A stretch of 64,000 nt of DNA from Gordonia heveisoli (GTDB lineage: Bacteria; Actinomycetota; Actinomycetes; Mycobacteriales; Mycobacteriaceae): NCBI RefSeq assembly GCF_030315745.1, contig NZ_JASXSH010000024.1, positions 1-64,000 of the forward strand. Direction: 5' to 3'. The position numbers and the translations under genes were made by a program. Positions 17,738-27,463 of this stretch are shown here, piece after piece; position 1 is the stretch's first letter; each line of letters begins with the position of its first letter. The notes under the pieces were generated by a model. That model did not search any database. It was not told where the DNA came from and saw nothing but the letters and a program-made list of their open reading frames with translations.

Positions 17738-19800
17738 TGCTTCGGAGTGCAGACCTTCCAGGTGCCGTCGGTCTTCATCAGGATGAGGCCCACCGCCTGC
17801 AGCTGAGTGTCGGCGCCGTCGGCGGCGAGAATCTCCACCGTGGCCTGATCGCCGTCGACGCGTACCGCCTTGATCTCCCCGAATCGGGTCAACTCGTTGC
17901 GGTTCTTCTGCGCGAGGTAGGTGCTCTGGAAGTCCTGCGGAGTGAAACTCTGGAAGTGCTTGAGCCGGTCGCCGCAGGTGACGTCGAGCAAGGTGGGCAG
18001 ATCGCCGGTGGAGAAGGCGGTGACGTACCGTTGTGCGGCCGCCGCGGCCTGGTCCTCGACGGGCTCCTCGCTGCCGCCCAGGGCGACGACCAGCGCGATC
18101 ACCACACCCACCGCGATGACGACCAGCGCGGCCGCGCCGATCAGCCAGCCCTTCTTGCTCTTTGTCGTGCTCTTTGTCGAGGCCCCCTGGTCGCCGGGGA
18201 TGACCTTCGGCGTCTCGTGAACGGTCGTCGTCCACTCGGCGTCGGTGGCGGTCTGCTGGGGTGCGGCCTGCTGGGGTGCGGAGGCCGTGGGTGCCGGCGC
18301 GGGGGATGGCTTGGACGACGGCTTGGACGGGGACTTGGACGCCTTCGCCGATGCCGCAGCTGCCGCGGCCGCAGCCGCCGCAGCCACCGCAGGACCGGTC
18401 TTGATGACCTTGGTCTCCGCGTCGGGGGTCTCGGTGTCGGGGGGCACCGCGAATGCGGTGGTCGCCTCGTCCGATCCCTCGATGACAGCCTCGGCGGGCT
18501 CCTCGGACTCGGTGTCGTCGGTGGTGGCCTCGACGTCGGCTCCTGCCCCGGACTGTTCTGCCTCGGGATCTTCGGCTTCTTCGGACTCGGCGGTGTCGGA
18601 CTCCGCGGATTCGGGAGCGTCGGTGTCGGCGCCTGTCTGGTCGTCGGCAGCCTCGTTGTCGGCAGCCTCGTTGTCGGCGCCCTCGTTGTCGGCGCCCTCA
18701 GCCTCGACGGCGTCGACGTCTGCCTCGGGGGCCGACCCTGCCCTGTCTTCTGCTGCCCTGTCTTCTGCCGCGACGTCCTCGGCCGCGACGTCTTCTGTTT
18801 CGTCGGCTGCCGCAACCTCTTCCACGGCTGCCCCGGCCGGTGCTGCGTCTCCGGGATCGTCTCCGGTCTCCTCGGCAGCCGCCTCATCCGCGGCGGTCGC
18901 GTCGGTCTCGGTGGCGTCCTCCCCGGTGGCGTCCTCCCCGGGGGCGTTCTCCTCGGGGGCGCTGTCGCCGGCGGACGCTGCCCCTGCGTCTTCGTCGGTG
19001 TCGTCGCCGCTCACCGCTGCTGCGACCGCCCCGGCGGAGGCCACGGCCACGACCGCGGCACCCGCGACGGCGGCGGTGGTGCCGTCGGTGTCGTCATTCT
19101 CATCAGCGCCAGTCTCATCAGCGCCAGTCTCATCAGCGCCAGTCTCATCGGCTGCTGGGGTGGGCTCGTCCGCCGTGTTCCGGTCCAGCTCGCCCGCGTT
19201 CTCGGCTGCCGCATCGTCGCCGGAATCGGCGTCGACAGGCTCGTTGGGCTCAGCAGACTCGTTGAGCTCGGCCTCGGCAGAGCTGTCGTCGTCGGCGAAG
19301 TCGGTCGCGGCGACGGTGTCGATGTCCTCCAGCGGGGGGAGGTCGTCGAAAGACGGCAGCTGATCGCGGCGGATCACCTTGGTGGCGCTGTCGATGCCGC
19401 GGCCGCCGCGAGGCGTGGGGCGCGACGTCGGGGCGGGCGACTCCGGCTTGTCGCTGGAATCCGGGGTCGGGGTGTCGGTCGGATCGTGCACGGCGGAGTC
19501 GTCAGCCTCTCTGCGGTCGCCGGTCGATCCGGCGGGGGTGTCCTGGGGGGAGTTGGTCGAGGTGGGTCGCACGGGCGTGTCCGCCGGTGTCGGGGTGGCT
19601 CGGTCGGTCGCGTCACTGCCGGATTTGGGCGTGTCGCCCGGATCGGAGGTGGGGACGTGGGTAGCGTGGCCCTGCGCCGTCTGCGGTCGCGCGAACGACC
19701 CCGCCGACGTCGCGCGTCGGGTGCGTCGTTCTTCGGCCAGCCGACGAACCGTCGAGAAAGCCTTGGTGACAGCGGATTTCGCGTCCTCTGATGACGGCAC
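17734..19800 (-). CDS. Rv0361-like membrane protein with giant acidic cytoplasmic domain
   Basis: 688 residues. Residues 1-150 are basic/Pro/Thr-rich; 155-445 are almost entirely Asp, Glu, Ala with short tandem repeats (DETGA three times, DNEAA-type, AAEDxAAED); an Ala run lies near 470-485; one membrane helix spans 551-575; and 580-688 is a small extracytoplasmic domain ending 'DGTWKVCTPKQ' with a Cys pair, like Rv0361 and DUF4878-type NTF2 folds. Position (aldolase on one side, DUF3151 on the other) matches Rv0361, which is under 300 residues. Thr140 and Thr463 lie in repeated TKVI motifs. Function unknown. Confidence 0.8.
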   Translation of the reverse strand: MPSSEDAKSAVTKAFSTVRRLAEERRTRRATSAGSFARPQTAQGHATHVPTSDPGDTPKSGSDATDRATPTPADTPVRPTSTNSPQDTPAGSTGDRREADDSAVHDPTDTPTPDSSDKPESPAPTSRPTPRGGRGIDSATKVIRRDQLPSFDDLPPLEDIDTVAATDFADDDSSAEAELNESAEPNEPVDADSGDDAAAENAGELDRNTADEPTPAADETGADETGADETGADENDDTDGTTAAVAGAAVVAVASAGAVAAAVSGDDTDEDAGAASAGDSAPEENAPGEDATGEDATETDATAADEAAAEETGDDPGDAAPAGAAVEEVAAADETEDVAAEDVAAEDRAAEDRAGSAPEADVDAVEAEGADNEGADNEAADNEAADDQTGADTDAPESAESDTAESEEAEDPEAEQSGAGADVEATTDDTESEEPAEAVIEGSDEATTAFAVPPDTETPDAETKVIKTGPAVAAAAAAAAAAASAKASKSPSKPSSKPSPAPAPTASAPQQAAPQQTATDAEWTTTVHETPKVIPGDQGASTKSTTKSKKGWLIGAAALVVIAVGVVIALVVALGGSEEPVEDQAAAAAQRYVTAFSTGDLPTLLDVTCGDRLKHFQSFTPQDFQSTYLAQKNRNELTRFGEIKAVRVDGDQATVEILAADGADTQLQAVGLILMKTDGTWKVCTPKQ
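19101..19145. repeat. 15-bp in-frame tandem repeat inside the acidic protein gene
   Basis: Three perfect copies of CATCAGCGCCAGTCT on the plus strand, encoding the thrice-repeated five-residue unit (Asp-Glu-Thr-Gly-Ala) on the minus strand. The copies are identical at DNA level, which suggests recent slippage. Confidence 0.75.
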
Positions 19801-19990
19801 TGATCGTCACCCCGCTTTCCGTACATCGTGAGTCGGTGCGCCGGACCTGGCTTATGCTGCGTCAGGTCTCCGATCGCGCCCTTCACCCTAGCGAATACCC
19901 CTCCCGTCGAGCACTCCGGCGTTTGGCTGAACCTGCCGTCACCTTCCCGCCGGGCGGTCGTCGAGCGTCGGTCGATGCTTGAATGGACGG

Positions 19991-20434
19991 GTGACTTCTT
20001 TCGGAGATCTGCTCGGGCCCCAGCCGGTTCTGCTCACCGGTGACGACGAGGCCGAATCGGACCTGCTCAACGGTGCGGCCCCGGCCGAGGTGGCCGCCGC
20101 CCACCCGACCGCCTCGATCGCGTGGGCGTATCTGGCCGAAGCGGCCATCAACGCCGCCACCGACGGCGCCGAACCCGACGTCGCCGGCGTGATCGCCGCA
20201 TATGCCTATGCACGTACCGGGTACCACCGCGGACTCGACCAGCTGCGTCGCCACGGCTGGAAGGGCTTCGGCCCGGTGCCGTGGAGCCACGAACCCAACC
20301 AGGGCTTCCTGCGGGCCGTCGGCGTGCTGGCGCGGGCCGCGCAGGCGATCGGTGAGGAAGACGAATACCTGCGCTGCCTCGACCTGCTCAACGACAGCGA
20401 TCCGACCGCGATCGCGCATCTCGGCCTGGAGTGA
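19991..20434 (+). CDS. DUF3151 protein (Rv0360c-like)
   Basis: 147 residues from GTG 19991 (reads TSFGDLLGPQPVLL), matching the start of the mycobacterial homologue; TTG 19979 is an in-frame alternative. The conserved core 'AYAYARTGYHRGLDQLRRHGWKGFGPVPW' and 'GFLRAVGVLARAAQAIGEEDEYLRCL' is intact. DUF3151 proteins are small, helical, soluble and of unknown function. Its stop overlaps the next gene by 4 nt. Confidence 0.87.
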   Translation: MTSFGDLLGPQPVLLTGDDEAESDLLNGAAPAEVAAAHPTASIAWAYLAEAAINAATDGAEPDVAGVIAAYAYARTGYHRGLDQLRRHGWKGFGPVPWSHEPNQGFLRAVGVLARAAQAIGEEDEYLRCLDLLNDSDPTAIAHLGLE

Positions 20435-21552
20435 GCGCACTCGCCGCGGTGACCGGCTGGCCGCGCCGGGTCTTCGCGGCGTTGCCCGCCCCGCTGCGGC
20501 AACGGCTCCGCCGCCTGCGGCTGTCGATGCTGCCGATCGCGCAGTGCGCGCTGGCCGCGGGTCTTGCCTGGTGGGTGGCGATCCACGTGTTCCACCACAT
20601 CCAGCCGTTCTTCGCGCCGATCGCCGCGGTCATCTCGCTCGGACTCGCACTCGGCCAGCGCTGGCGCCGGTCGCTGGAACTGGTCGGCGGGGCGATCATC
20701 GGGATCCTGATCGGCGACCTCATCATCGGCCAGATCGGCACCGGCTCCTGGCAGATCATCGTCGTGGTCGCGCTCGCGATGACCGTCGCCGTCTTTCTCG
20801 ACGACGGCAAGATGATCCCCATGCAGGCCGCGTCGTCGGCGACCCTGGTGGCCACCCTGTTGCCGCCCGGGGGAGTGGCAGGTTTCCATCGCACCATCGA
20901 CGCGCTGATCGGCGGGCTGATCGGTCTGCTGGTCAGCGTGCTGCTGCCGGCCAATCCGGCCACCCGTGCGGTGCGCGACGCGGCCGGTGTGCTCGCCGAC
21001 ATCCGCGACGCCGCCCACGGCCTCGCGCAGGGCTTGCGGGACGCCGACCCCGAGCAGGTGTCCGCGGCCCTGGAATCCGCCCGTGGCACGCAGGGCGCGA
21101 TCAACACCATGCGCTCGGATATGCGCGGCGGCCGCGAGATCGCGACGATGTCGCCGCTCTACTGGAGTTCGCGTGAGCGGATCGGCCGGATCGCGGCCAC
21201 TGCGGACCCGATCGACAACGGTGTGCGCAACTTCCGGATCATCGCCCGCCGCGCCTTGGCGAAATCGCAGCGTGGCGAGGTTGTCCGGCCGGAGATCATC
21301 GACATCATCTCCGACATCGCCGACGCTTTCGAAACCCTGCGCGCGATGATGATGGCGCCACCCGGTGCCGCACCAGACGAGGCCGACGCGGCGCGTGCGC
21401 TGCGCAGCATCGCCCGCAAGGCCCGGCGCGAACTCGCCGACGGCAGCGACATGTCCGAGACCGCGCTGCTCGCCGAGATCCGGTCCTTGCTCGTCGACCT
21501 GCTCATGGTCGCCGGGCTGCGCCGATCGTCGGCGCTGGCCACCCTGCGCTGA
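20431..21552 (+). CDS. FUSC / aromatic-acid-exporter-type membrane protein
   Basis: 373 residues from GTG 20431, overlapping the DUF3151 stop. Six helices in the first 175 residues contain 'PFFAPIAAVISLGLALGQRWRRSLELVGGA', the hallmark of FUSC/ArAE proteins, including the short periplasmic-entry helix and the amphipathic 'QRWRRS' turn. The last 200 residues form a cytosolic helical domain. Relatives export aromatic acids or other small molecules; the substrate here is unknown. Confidence 0.78.
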   Translation: MSALAAVTGWPRRVFAALPAPLRQRLRRLRLSMLPIAQCALAAGLAWWVAIHVFHHIQPFFAPIAAVISLGLALGQRWRRSLELVGGAIIGILIGDLIIGQIGTGSWQIIVVVALAMTVAVFLDDGKMIPMQAASSATLVATLLPPGGVAGFHRTIDALIGGLIGLLVSVLLPANPATRAVRDAAGVLADIRDAAHGLAQGLRDADPEQVSAALESARGTQGAINTMRSDMRGGREIATMSPLYWSSRERIGRIAATADPIDNGVRNFRIIARRALAKSQRGEVVRPEIIDIISDIADAFETLRAMMMAPPGAAPDEADAARALRSIARKARRELADGSDMSETALLAEIRSLLVDLLMVAGLRRSSALATLR

Positions 21553-21590
21553 CGGGGCTGTACCGGCGGTTCCGCAAGGGGGAGCAATCC

Positions 21591-21620
21591 TTGCAATATA
21601 TGCGAAAGTCTGCATACATT
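21591..21620 (+). promoter_or_regulatory. promoter with embedded operator for the CDF transporter
   Basis: A possible -35 TTGCAA (21591-21596) and -10 TACATT (21615-21620) are 18 bp apart, putting the transcript start near 21627-21630, at the chosen ATG (leaderless or nearly so). Between and over them lies the inverted repeat CAATATATGC (21594-21603) and GCATACATTG (21612-21621), 9 of 10 matching, 8-nt spacer. AT-rich palindromes of this form are bound by ArsR/SmtB-type metal sensors. The sensor gene is not adjacent. Confidence 0.6.
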
Positions 21621-21629
21621 GGTGGGGTC

Positions 21630-22553
21630 ATGGGCCATTCGCATTCACATTCGCATGGACCGTCGGCCGCCGATGTCGCCGCCGACGGGCACCGTCGCAT
21701 CTGGCCGATGGCCCTGGCCGTCGCGCTGATCGGCGGCTTCTTCGTCGTCGAACTCGTCGCCGGTATCGCCGTCAATTCGCTGGCCCTGATCGCCGATGCG
21801 GGGCACATGCTGACCGACGTGGTCGCACTCGTCATGGGTCTGGTCGCGCTCCTGCTCGCACGGCACGGCGCCACCACCGACGTCCGTAGTTTCGGATGGC
21901 ATCGCGCCGAGGTGTTCACTGCGGTGGCCAACGCGCTCCTGCTCATCGGGGTGGCCGCCTTCGTGCTCTACGAGGCCGTCGCCCGCCTCGGTACCGACCC
22001 CGAGGTGCCCGGGATGACGCTGATCGTCGTCGCCCTGATCGGGCTGGCGATCAACGTGATCGTGATGCTGCTGCTACGCGCCGACTCGAAAGCATCCATC
22101 GCGGTTCGCGGCGCCTACCTGGAGGTGCTCGCCGACGCGGTGGGCAGCGTCGGGGTGCTCATCGCCGGTGTCGTGGCCCTGACCACCGGCTGGGGATATG
22201 CCGACGTGATCGTCGCCGTCCTCATCGCCCTGTGGGTGGTACCCCGCGCCCTGCGCCTGGCCACCGACGCCCTGCGCATCCTCAATCAGCAGGCGCCCGC
22301 CCACGTCGACGTCGAGGCGTTGCGTGCCGAACTCGCCGACCTCGACGTCGTCGACGATGTTCACGACCTGCACGTCTGGTCGCTCACCACCGGCATGGAT
22401 GTGGCAACCGTCCACCTGGGCAGCGGCTGTCCCAACGCGCAGGTACTCGCCGGGGCGCAGCAGGTACTGGCGCGCCACGGACTGCATCACGCGACCATTC
22501 AGGTGGATCCGGTTGGCTCCCAGAAGCGATGCCGCGACGAACTCACCTGGTGA
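21630..22553 (+). CDS. CDF-family divalent metal efflux protein
   Basis: About 307 residues from ATG 21630 (MGHSHSHSHG). Six helices follow the His-rich N-terminus. The first half of the transport site is normal, 'DAGHMLTD' (HxxxD); the second half is 'YLEVLADAVGS', giving ExxxD where Zn/Cd transporters have HxxxD. The cytosolic C-terminal domain has 'HDLHVWSLTTGMDVATVHL', a conserved CDF signature with regulatory metal sites. It probably exports Zn2+, Co2+ or a related ion; the ExxxD change leaves ion specificity open. Confidence 0.85.
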   Translation: MGHSHSHSHGPSAADVAADGHRRIWPMALAVALIGGFFVVELVAGIAVNSLALIADAGHMLTDVVALVMGLVALLLARHGATTDVRSFGWHRAEVFTAVANALLLIGVAAFVLYEAVARLGTDPEVPGMTLIVVALIGLAINVIVMLLLRADSKASIAVRGAYLEVLADAVGSVGVLIAGVVALTTGWGYADVIVAVLIALWVVPRALRLATDALRILNQQAPAHVDVEALRAELADLDVVDDVHDLHVWSLTTGMDVATVHLGSGCPNAQVLAGAQQVLARHGLHHATIQVDPVGSQKRCRDELTW

Positions 22554-22562
22554 GTGTGCCCG

Positions 22563-22919
22563 TCAGGAACGCGCCAGCGGGCTGTAGAAGACGAGTCCGT
22601 TGCCCTTGTTGTCGTAGACGACGGCGCGACGTTCATGGGCGTCGTCGTACGGGCCGCTGACTATCCCGCCGCCCGCGGCTTCGATCGCTTTCGCCGCGGC
22701 ATCGACGTCGTCGGTCTTGATCCCGACGACCACCTGCCCGTGGATAGGATGGTCGACCGCGGTCGCCAGCGCGAGCGTGATGCCACCGCCGTCGAGCGCG
22801 GCGAAATGCGTTCCGTCGCGGAACTTCAGCGGCATGCCGAGTGTGTCGCGGTAGAACGCGATCGACTCGTCGATGTCGTCCGTGGACAGCACGATCATCT
22901 TGACCTGGTGTTCGCTCAC
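22563..22919 (-). CDS. VOC/glyoxalase-family protein
   Basis: 118 residues from GTG 22919, preceded by GGGAGG 7 nt upstream, which decides the start. The beta-alpha-beta-beta-beta repeats of the vicinal-oxygen-chelate fold are clear: 'MIVLSTDDIDESIAFYRDTLGM' and 'NKGNGLVFYSPL'. Relatives include antibiotic-resistance proteins, dioxygenases and glyoxalases; ligands alone do not define the reaction. It is convergent with the CDF gene. Confidence 0.8.
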   Translation of the reverse strand: MSEHQVKMIVLSTDDIDESIAFYRDTLGMPLKFRDGTHFAALDGGGITLALATAVDHPIHGQVVVGIKTDDVDAAAKAIEAAGGGIVSGPYDDAHERRAVVYDNKGNGLVFYSPLARS

Positions 22920-23011
22920 CGCAGACCTCCCGGAAAACTGTGCGTATATCGGCATCGTAAGTCGGTACACCGGCTGCGGCCGTGGGTCTTTGGTCCCCGA
23001 TCGTCGGGCGG

Positions 23012-23854
23012 TCAGCGCCAGAAGGCGAAGAGATACCAGCCGTAACTCGACAACTCCGACGGCACGCCGGACAGTTCGAACAGCGCGTAGATGCCGTCGA
23101 AGAAGGCTTTGTTGAGTGCCGGAATGAACAGTAGGGCGAAGACGATCAGGAACCCGTAGGGCGCGATCTTGTTCGCCGACACCCGCGTCTGATCCGACAG
23201 GTAGGGCTCGATCGCGCCGTACCCGTCGAAGCCGGGCATCGGGATGAGATTGAGGATCGCGGCGGTGATCTGCAGGAATGCCAGCATCGCCAGGGCCGCC
23301 CACAACACGATGTGGTCCGACCCGATCAACAGTCCGCCGGTCATCCACGTACCGTCGGTGGACCCGAAGGCGGCCACGACACCGAGCAGGATCGCCCCGA
23401 TCGCCAGGTTCGTCGCCGGTCCGGCCAACGACACGGTGGTGCGCTCGGCCCGGCTGAACCCGGCCTGCTGGACGTAGACCGCGCCTCCGGGAAAACCGAT
23501 GCCGCCCAGCAGGATGATCAACAGTGGCAGCCCGATCGAGAGGCCGGTATGGGTGTAGCGCAACGGGTTCAGCGTCAGATAGCCGCGGACCTCGGTGTTG
23601 CGGTCACCGAATCGGAAGGCGGTGACGGCGTGCGCGAACTCGTGCAGGCACAACGAGATCACCCACCCGGCGAGCACCAGCAAGATCGTGCCGCCGACGG
23701 CCTCACCGTTGCGGCCGGGTTCGGCGCGCGCACACAGCCAGCCGCCGACCACCGCGACGACGACGAGTCCGCCGAACACCGGGCCCGGCCGTACCGCGCG
23801 GACGATCTCACCCATCCCGGGACGTCGAGGCGCGCCCCACACCGGAGGGGTCAC
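23012..23854 (-). CDS. M50-family (site-2-protease-like) membrane metalloprotease, Rv0359-like
   Basis: 280 residues with about six helices. The zinc motif HEFAH (His71, Glu72, His75) lies in helix 2, and the third ligand is in 'NLIPMPGFDGYGAIEPYL' (Asp in the NPxPxxDG-like motif). These are the catalytic features of intramembrane S2P-type proteases of the compact Rv0359 class, whose substrates are unknown. The start overlaps the stop of the Rv0358-like gene by 4 nt, as in mycobacteria. Confidence 0.87.
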   Translation of the reverse strand: MTPPVWGAPRRPGMGEIVRAVRPGPVFGGLVVVAVVGGWLCARAEPGRNGEAVGGTILLVLAGWVISLCLHEFAHAVTAFRFGDRNTEVRGYLTLNPLRYTHTGLSIGLPLLIILLGGIGFPGGAVYVQQAGFSRAERTTVSLAGPATNLAIGAILLGVVAAFGSTDGTWMTGGLLIGSDHIVLWAALAMLAFLQITAAILNLIPMPGFDGYGAIEPYLSDQTRVSANKIAPYGFLIVFALLFIPALNKAFFDGIYALFELSGVPSELSSYGWYLFAFWR

Positions 23855-24507
23855 GCGCGGACCAGCTTCAGATCGACGTGATGCGGGTAGTACGTCGACC
23901 GTTTGACCACCCGCGGATTCAGCACGCCCTCGCGTTCGACGACGATGTTGGTGCCGCCGGTCTGGGCCGCCCGGCCGCTGACCCAGCGCCCCGCCCGCAG
24001 CGGCCGCTCCACCCGTGCCCGGACCCCAGGCGCGTCGCCGTCCGGTTCGATCCGGATACCCCGCACCTCGCCGGTGAACAGGCGCACATTGTCGACGTAG
24101 GTCTCGCCGTGCAGCTTGTGCCCGTCCACACCGAGATGACGCGCCCGGCCGACGAGAACAGTTGCCGCGTCGTCGCGGATGAGCGGGACGTCGACGGCGG
24201 TGCCGTGCGAGGCGAGTTCGGACGCCGCCCGACCGTGCGGCAAACCCAGCCTGCGGGTGCCCGCGGTGGCCTGCTCGGCCACCAACGCAACCTCGACATC
24301 GAGCCGCTCCGAGGTCATCAATACGGCCAGGACCTGCGCGAAGAACAAGTCCGTCTCATCTTCGACGGTGGGCGCAACCGGGTGCACGATCTGCGGGTGC
24401 ACGACCAGCCGGGTGACCGTCGGATCGGCCAGCGCGGCGGCGACAGCGGCCTTCACGGCGGGCTTGTCGTCGGCGGGGGCGGACTGTGAGATGAGCGCTA
24501 TCGGCAC
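23851..24507 (-). CDS. conserved protein, Rv0358-like
   Basis: 218 residues, soluble, no signal peptide or membrane helix. It ends 'YYPHHVDLKLVRA' and has a conserved central 'GHKLHGETYVDNVRLFTGEV'. It is identified by its place between purA and the M50 protease, translationally coupled to the protease, exactly as Rv0358 sits by Rv0359. No catalytic motif is recognised and the function is unknown; coupling suggests a partner or adaptor of the protease. Confidence 0.7.
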   Translation of the reverse strand: MPIALISQSAPADDKPAVKAAVAAALADPTVTRLVVHPQIVHPVAPTVEDETDLFFAQVLAVLMTSERLDVEVALVAEQATAGTRRLGLPHGRAASELASHGTAVDVPLIRDDAATVLVGRARHLGVDGHKLHGETYVDNVRLFTGEVRGIRIEPDGDAPGVRARVERPLRAGRWVSGRAAQTGGTNIVVEREGVLNPRVVKRSTYYPHHVDLKLVRA

Positions 24508-24578
24508 GCGGATAGCGTATCCACCGACGTGAACCAGTAGTGTTGGACAGGTTGTCTGAGCGCGTCACAGAGTAATAA

Positions 24579-25877
<1,299 letters not shown>

Positions 25878-25947
25878 TCCCCTCAGGTGTTCGTCTGCCG
25901 TGTTCGTCGGCTGCGCTCCAGCAGCTCAGCGGGCAGGGCGGTGAGCT

Positions 25948-27351
25948 TCAGGAAGCGACGGGCTTCGGCAGCCACGCACCGTGCAGACCCGCGGGTACGC
26001 GGATCGGGAGGTCGACGGTGGCCACCGGCCCGGACGACGGGTCGTCGGCCGCGAGCAGGTAGAACCGCGAGCGCATATCGGTGGGATCGGTACCGATCGC
26101 ACCCCAGTGGTCGCGCTCTACGCCCGGGATGAAGATCGGCTCACCGATCGCGACGCCCGGACTCCAGAACTCCTCGGTGCCTGCGGCGAGATCGTGAAAC
26201 CACAAGCTGTCGAGGGCGTCACGATCGTGCGGCCCTTTGGCGACCGTCGCGATCCGGCGATGATCGCGGGTGAGGAGACGGTCGTCTACGCGCGGGAACT
26301 CCATGTCGATCGCGTTGTCGCTGACGGCCGAACGGCTCACCGTGCCGTCGGGGTGCAGGACCGCCCGGGTCAGCGTCGATGCCGCGGGAGTCGGCTGATC
26401 GGCGAAGCCGCCGGGATATGTCCATTCGACGTAGTCGACCGTCACCCCGGTCCCGTCCGGATTGTCGAAGGCGTTGGCGAAGTGCCACACCCAGAAGGGG
26501 TCGGTGTGCAGCCAGCGCACGGGTGAACCGTCGCGGGGGATCAGCGCGATGCGCGTGCCGTCGTCGGGTCGCCAGCTCAGCAGGGAACCGCCGGTCATCG
26601 CGGCCTCGAGATCGAAGATCAGCGGACACACGAAGAGCACGATGTAGCTGGTGGTCAACGCCATGTCGTGGATCATCACCGGTTCGGTCAGACCGTCGAC
26701 AGCGGTAGGTGTGCGGGTTGCGTGACCGTCCGCGTCGACGGTGGACCAGGTGAGGAACGGTGCCTCGAGGGTGTAGTTGAACAGCACCATCTCGCCGGTG
26801 GCCGGATCGATCTTCGGATGGGCGGTGCTGCCCACGCGCATCGCGCCGTCGCAGTCGGTCCGGGCGAGGGTGGCCAGACCGGCCGGATCGAGCAGATACG
26901 GCTGATCGGCCTCGGCCATCGCCATCAGTCGGCCGCCATGGCGGACGATGTTGATGTCGGGCAACTCGCGCGTGGTCCCGGCGAGCGGACCGGCCTCGGC
27001 TGCCGACGGGGTGTAGCCGTCGGTGATCCCCGACCAGATCGCGTGACCGGCGGCCTCCTCGGCGATCACCATGGGCGTCCGCACGAATCGGTTGCGGTAG
27101 GACACGCGCCCGTCGTCGAAACCGATCTCGTGCACCATGCCGTCACCGTCGATGGGGTAGACGAACGAGCCGATCGGGTCGAACCGCGGATTGGGCCCGT
27201 TGCGCAGGTAACTGCCACGCAGTCCGGCGGGAAGTTCCCCGGTCACCGGGAGTGTGTCGACGGTGGTCTCGGTCCGTTGCGGGGCGAACACGCCGCTGAG
27301 GAACTGCGCGTTGGCGAGGTCGACGGGTGCGGGGATGTGTGCGGTGGCCAT
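25948..27351 (-). CDS. carotenoid cleavage oxygenase family protein
   Basis: 467 residues from ATG 27351, 5 nt after GGAGAAG. The four iron-binding histidines of the seven-bladed propeller are visible: His178 (TAHPK), His228 (MIHDM), His290 (WHFANAF) and His457 (HGAWLP). Second-shell Glu residues are also in the usual places ('DMEFPR'). The family cleaves carotenoids or stilbene-type double bonds with O2; actinomycete members include lignostilbene and apocarotenoid oxygenases, so the substrate is open. Confidence 0.9.
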   Translation of the reverse strand: MATAHIPAPVDLANAQFLSGVFAPQRTETTVDTLPVTGELPAGLRGSYLRNGPNPRFDPIGSFVYPIDGDGMVHEIGFDDGRVSYRNRFVRTPMVIAEEAAGHAIWSGITDGYTPSAAEAGPLAGTTRELPDINIVRHGGRLMAMAEADQPYLLDPAGLATLARTDCDGAMRVGSTAHPKIDPATGEMVLFNYTLEAPFLTWSTVDADGHATRTPTAVDGLTEPVMIHDMALTTSYIVLFVCPLIFDLEAAMTGGSLLSWRPDDGTRIALIPRDGSPVRWLHTDPFWVWHFANAFDNPDGTGVTVDYVEWTYPGGFADQPTPAASTLTRAVLHPDGTVSRSAVSDNAIDMEFPRVDDRLLTRDHRRIATVAKGPHDRDALDSLWFHDLAAGTEEFWSPGVAIGEPIFIPGVERDHWGAIGTDPTDMRSRFYLLAADDPSSGPVATVDLPIRVPAGLHGAWLPKPVAS

Positions 27352-27463
27352 GGCTTCTCCGAATCGGCGCACGCCCGTCACACGGCAGGTGACGCGGCAT
27401 GGTGTCAGCGTAGAGGCGATGCATACGTCCCGATGGGTGTTGCGTCATGAGAAGCTGACTGCC

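Noticed and set aside
17956-19791. 611-codon plus-strand frame opposite the acidic protein gene
   Set aside because: Gly/Leu/Val/Arg-rich mirror of the Asp/Glu/Ala repeats; the minus-strand frame has the membrane helix, conserved end and matching synteny.
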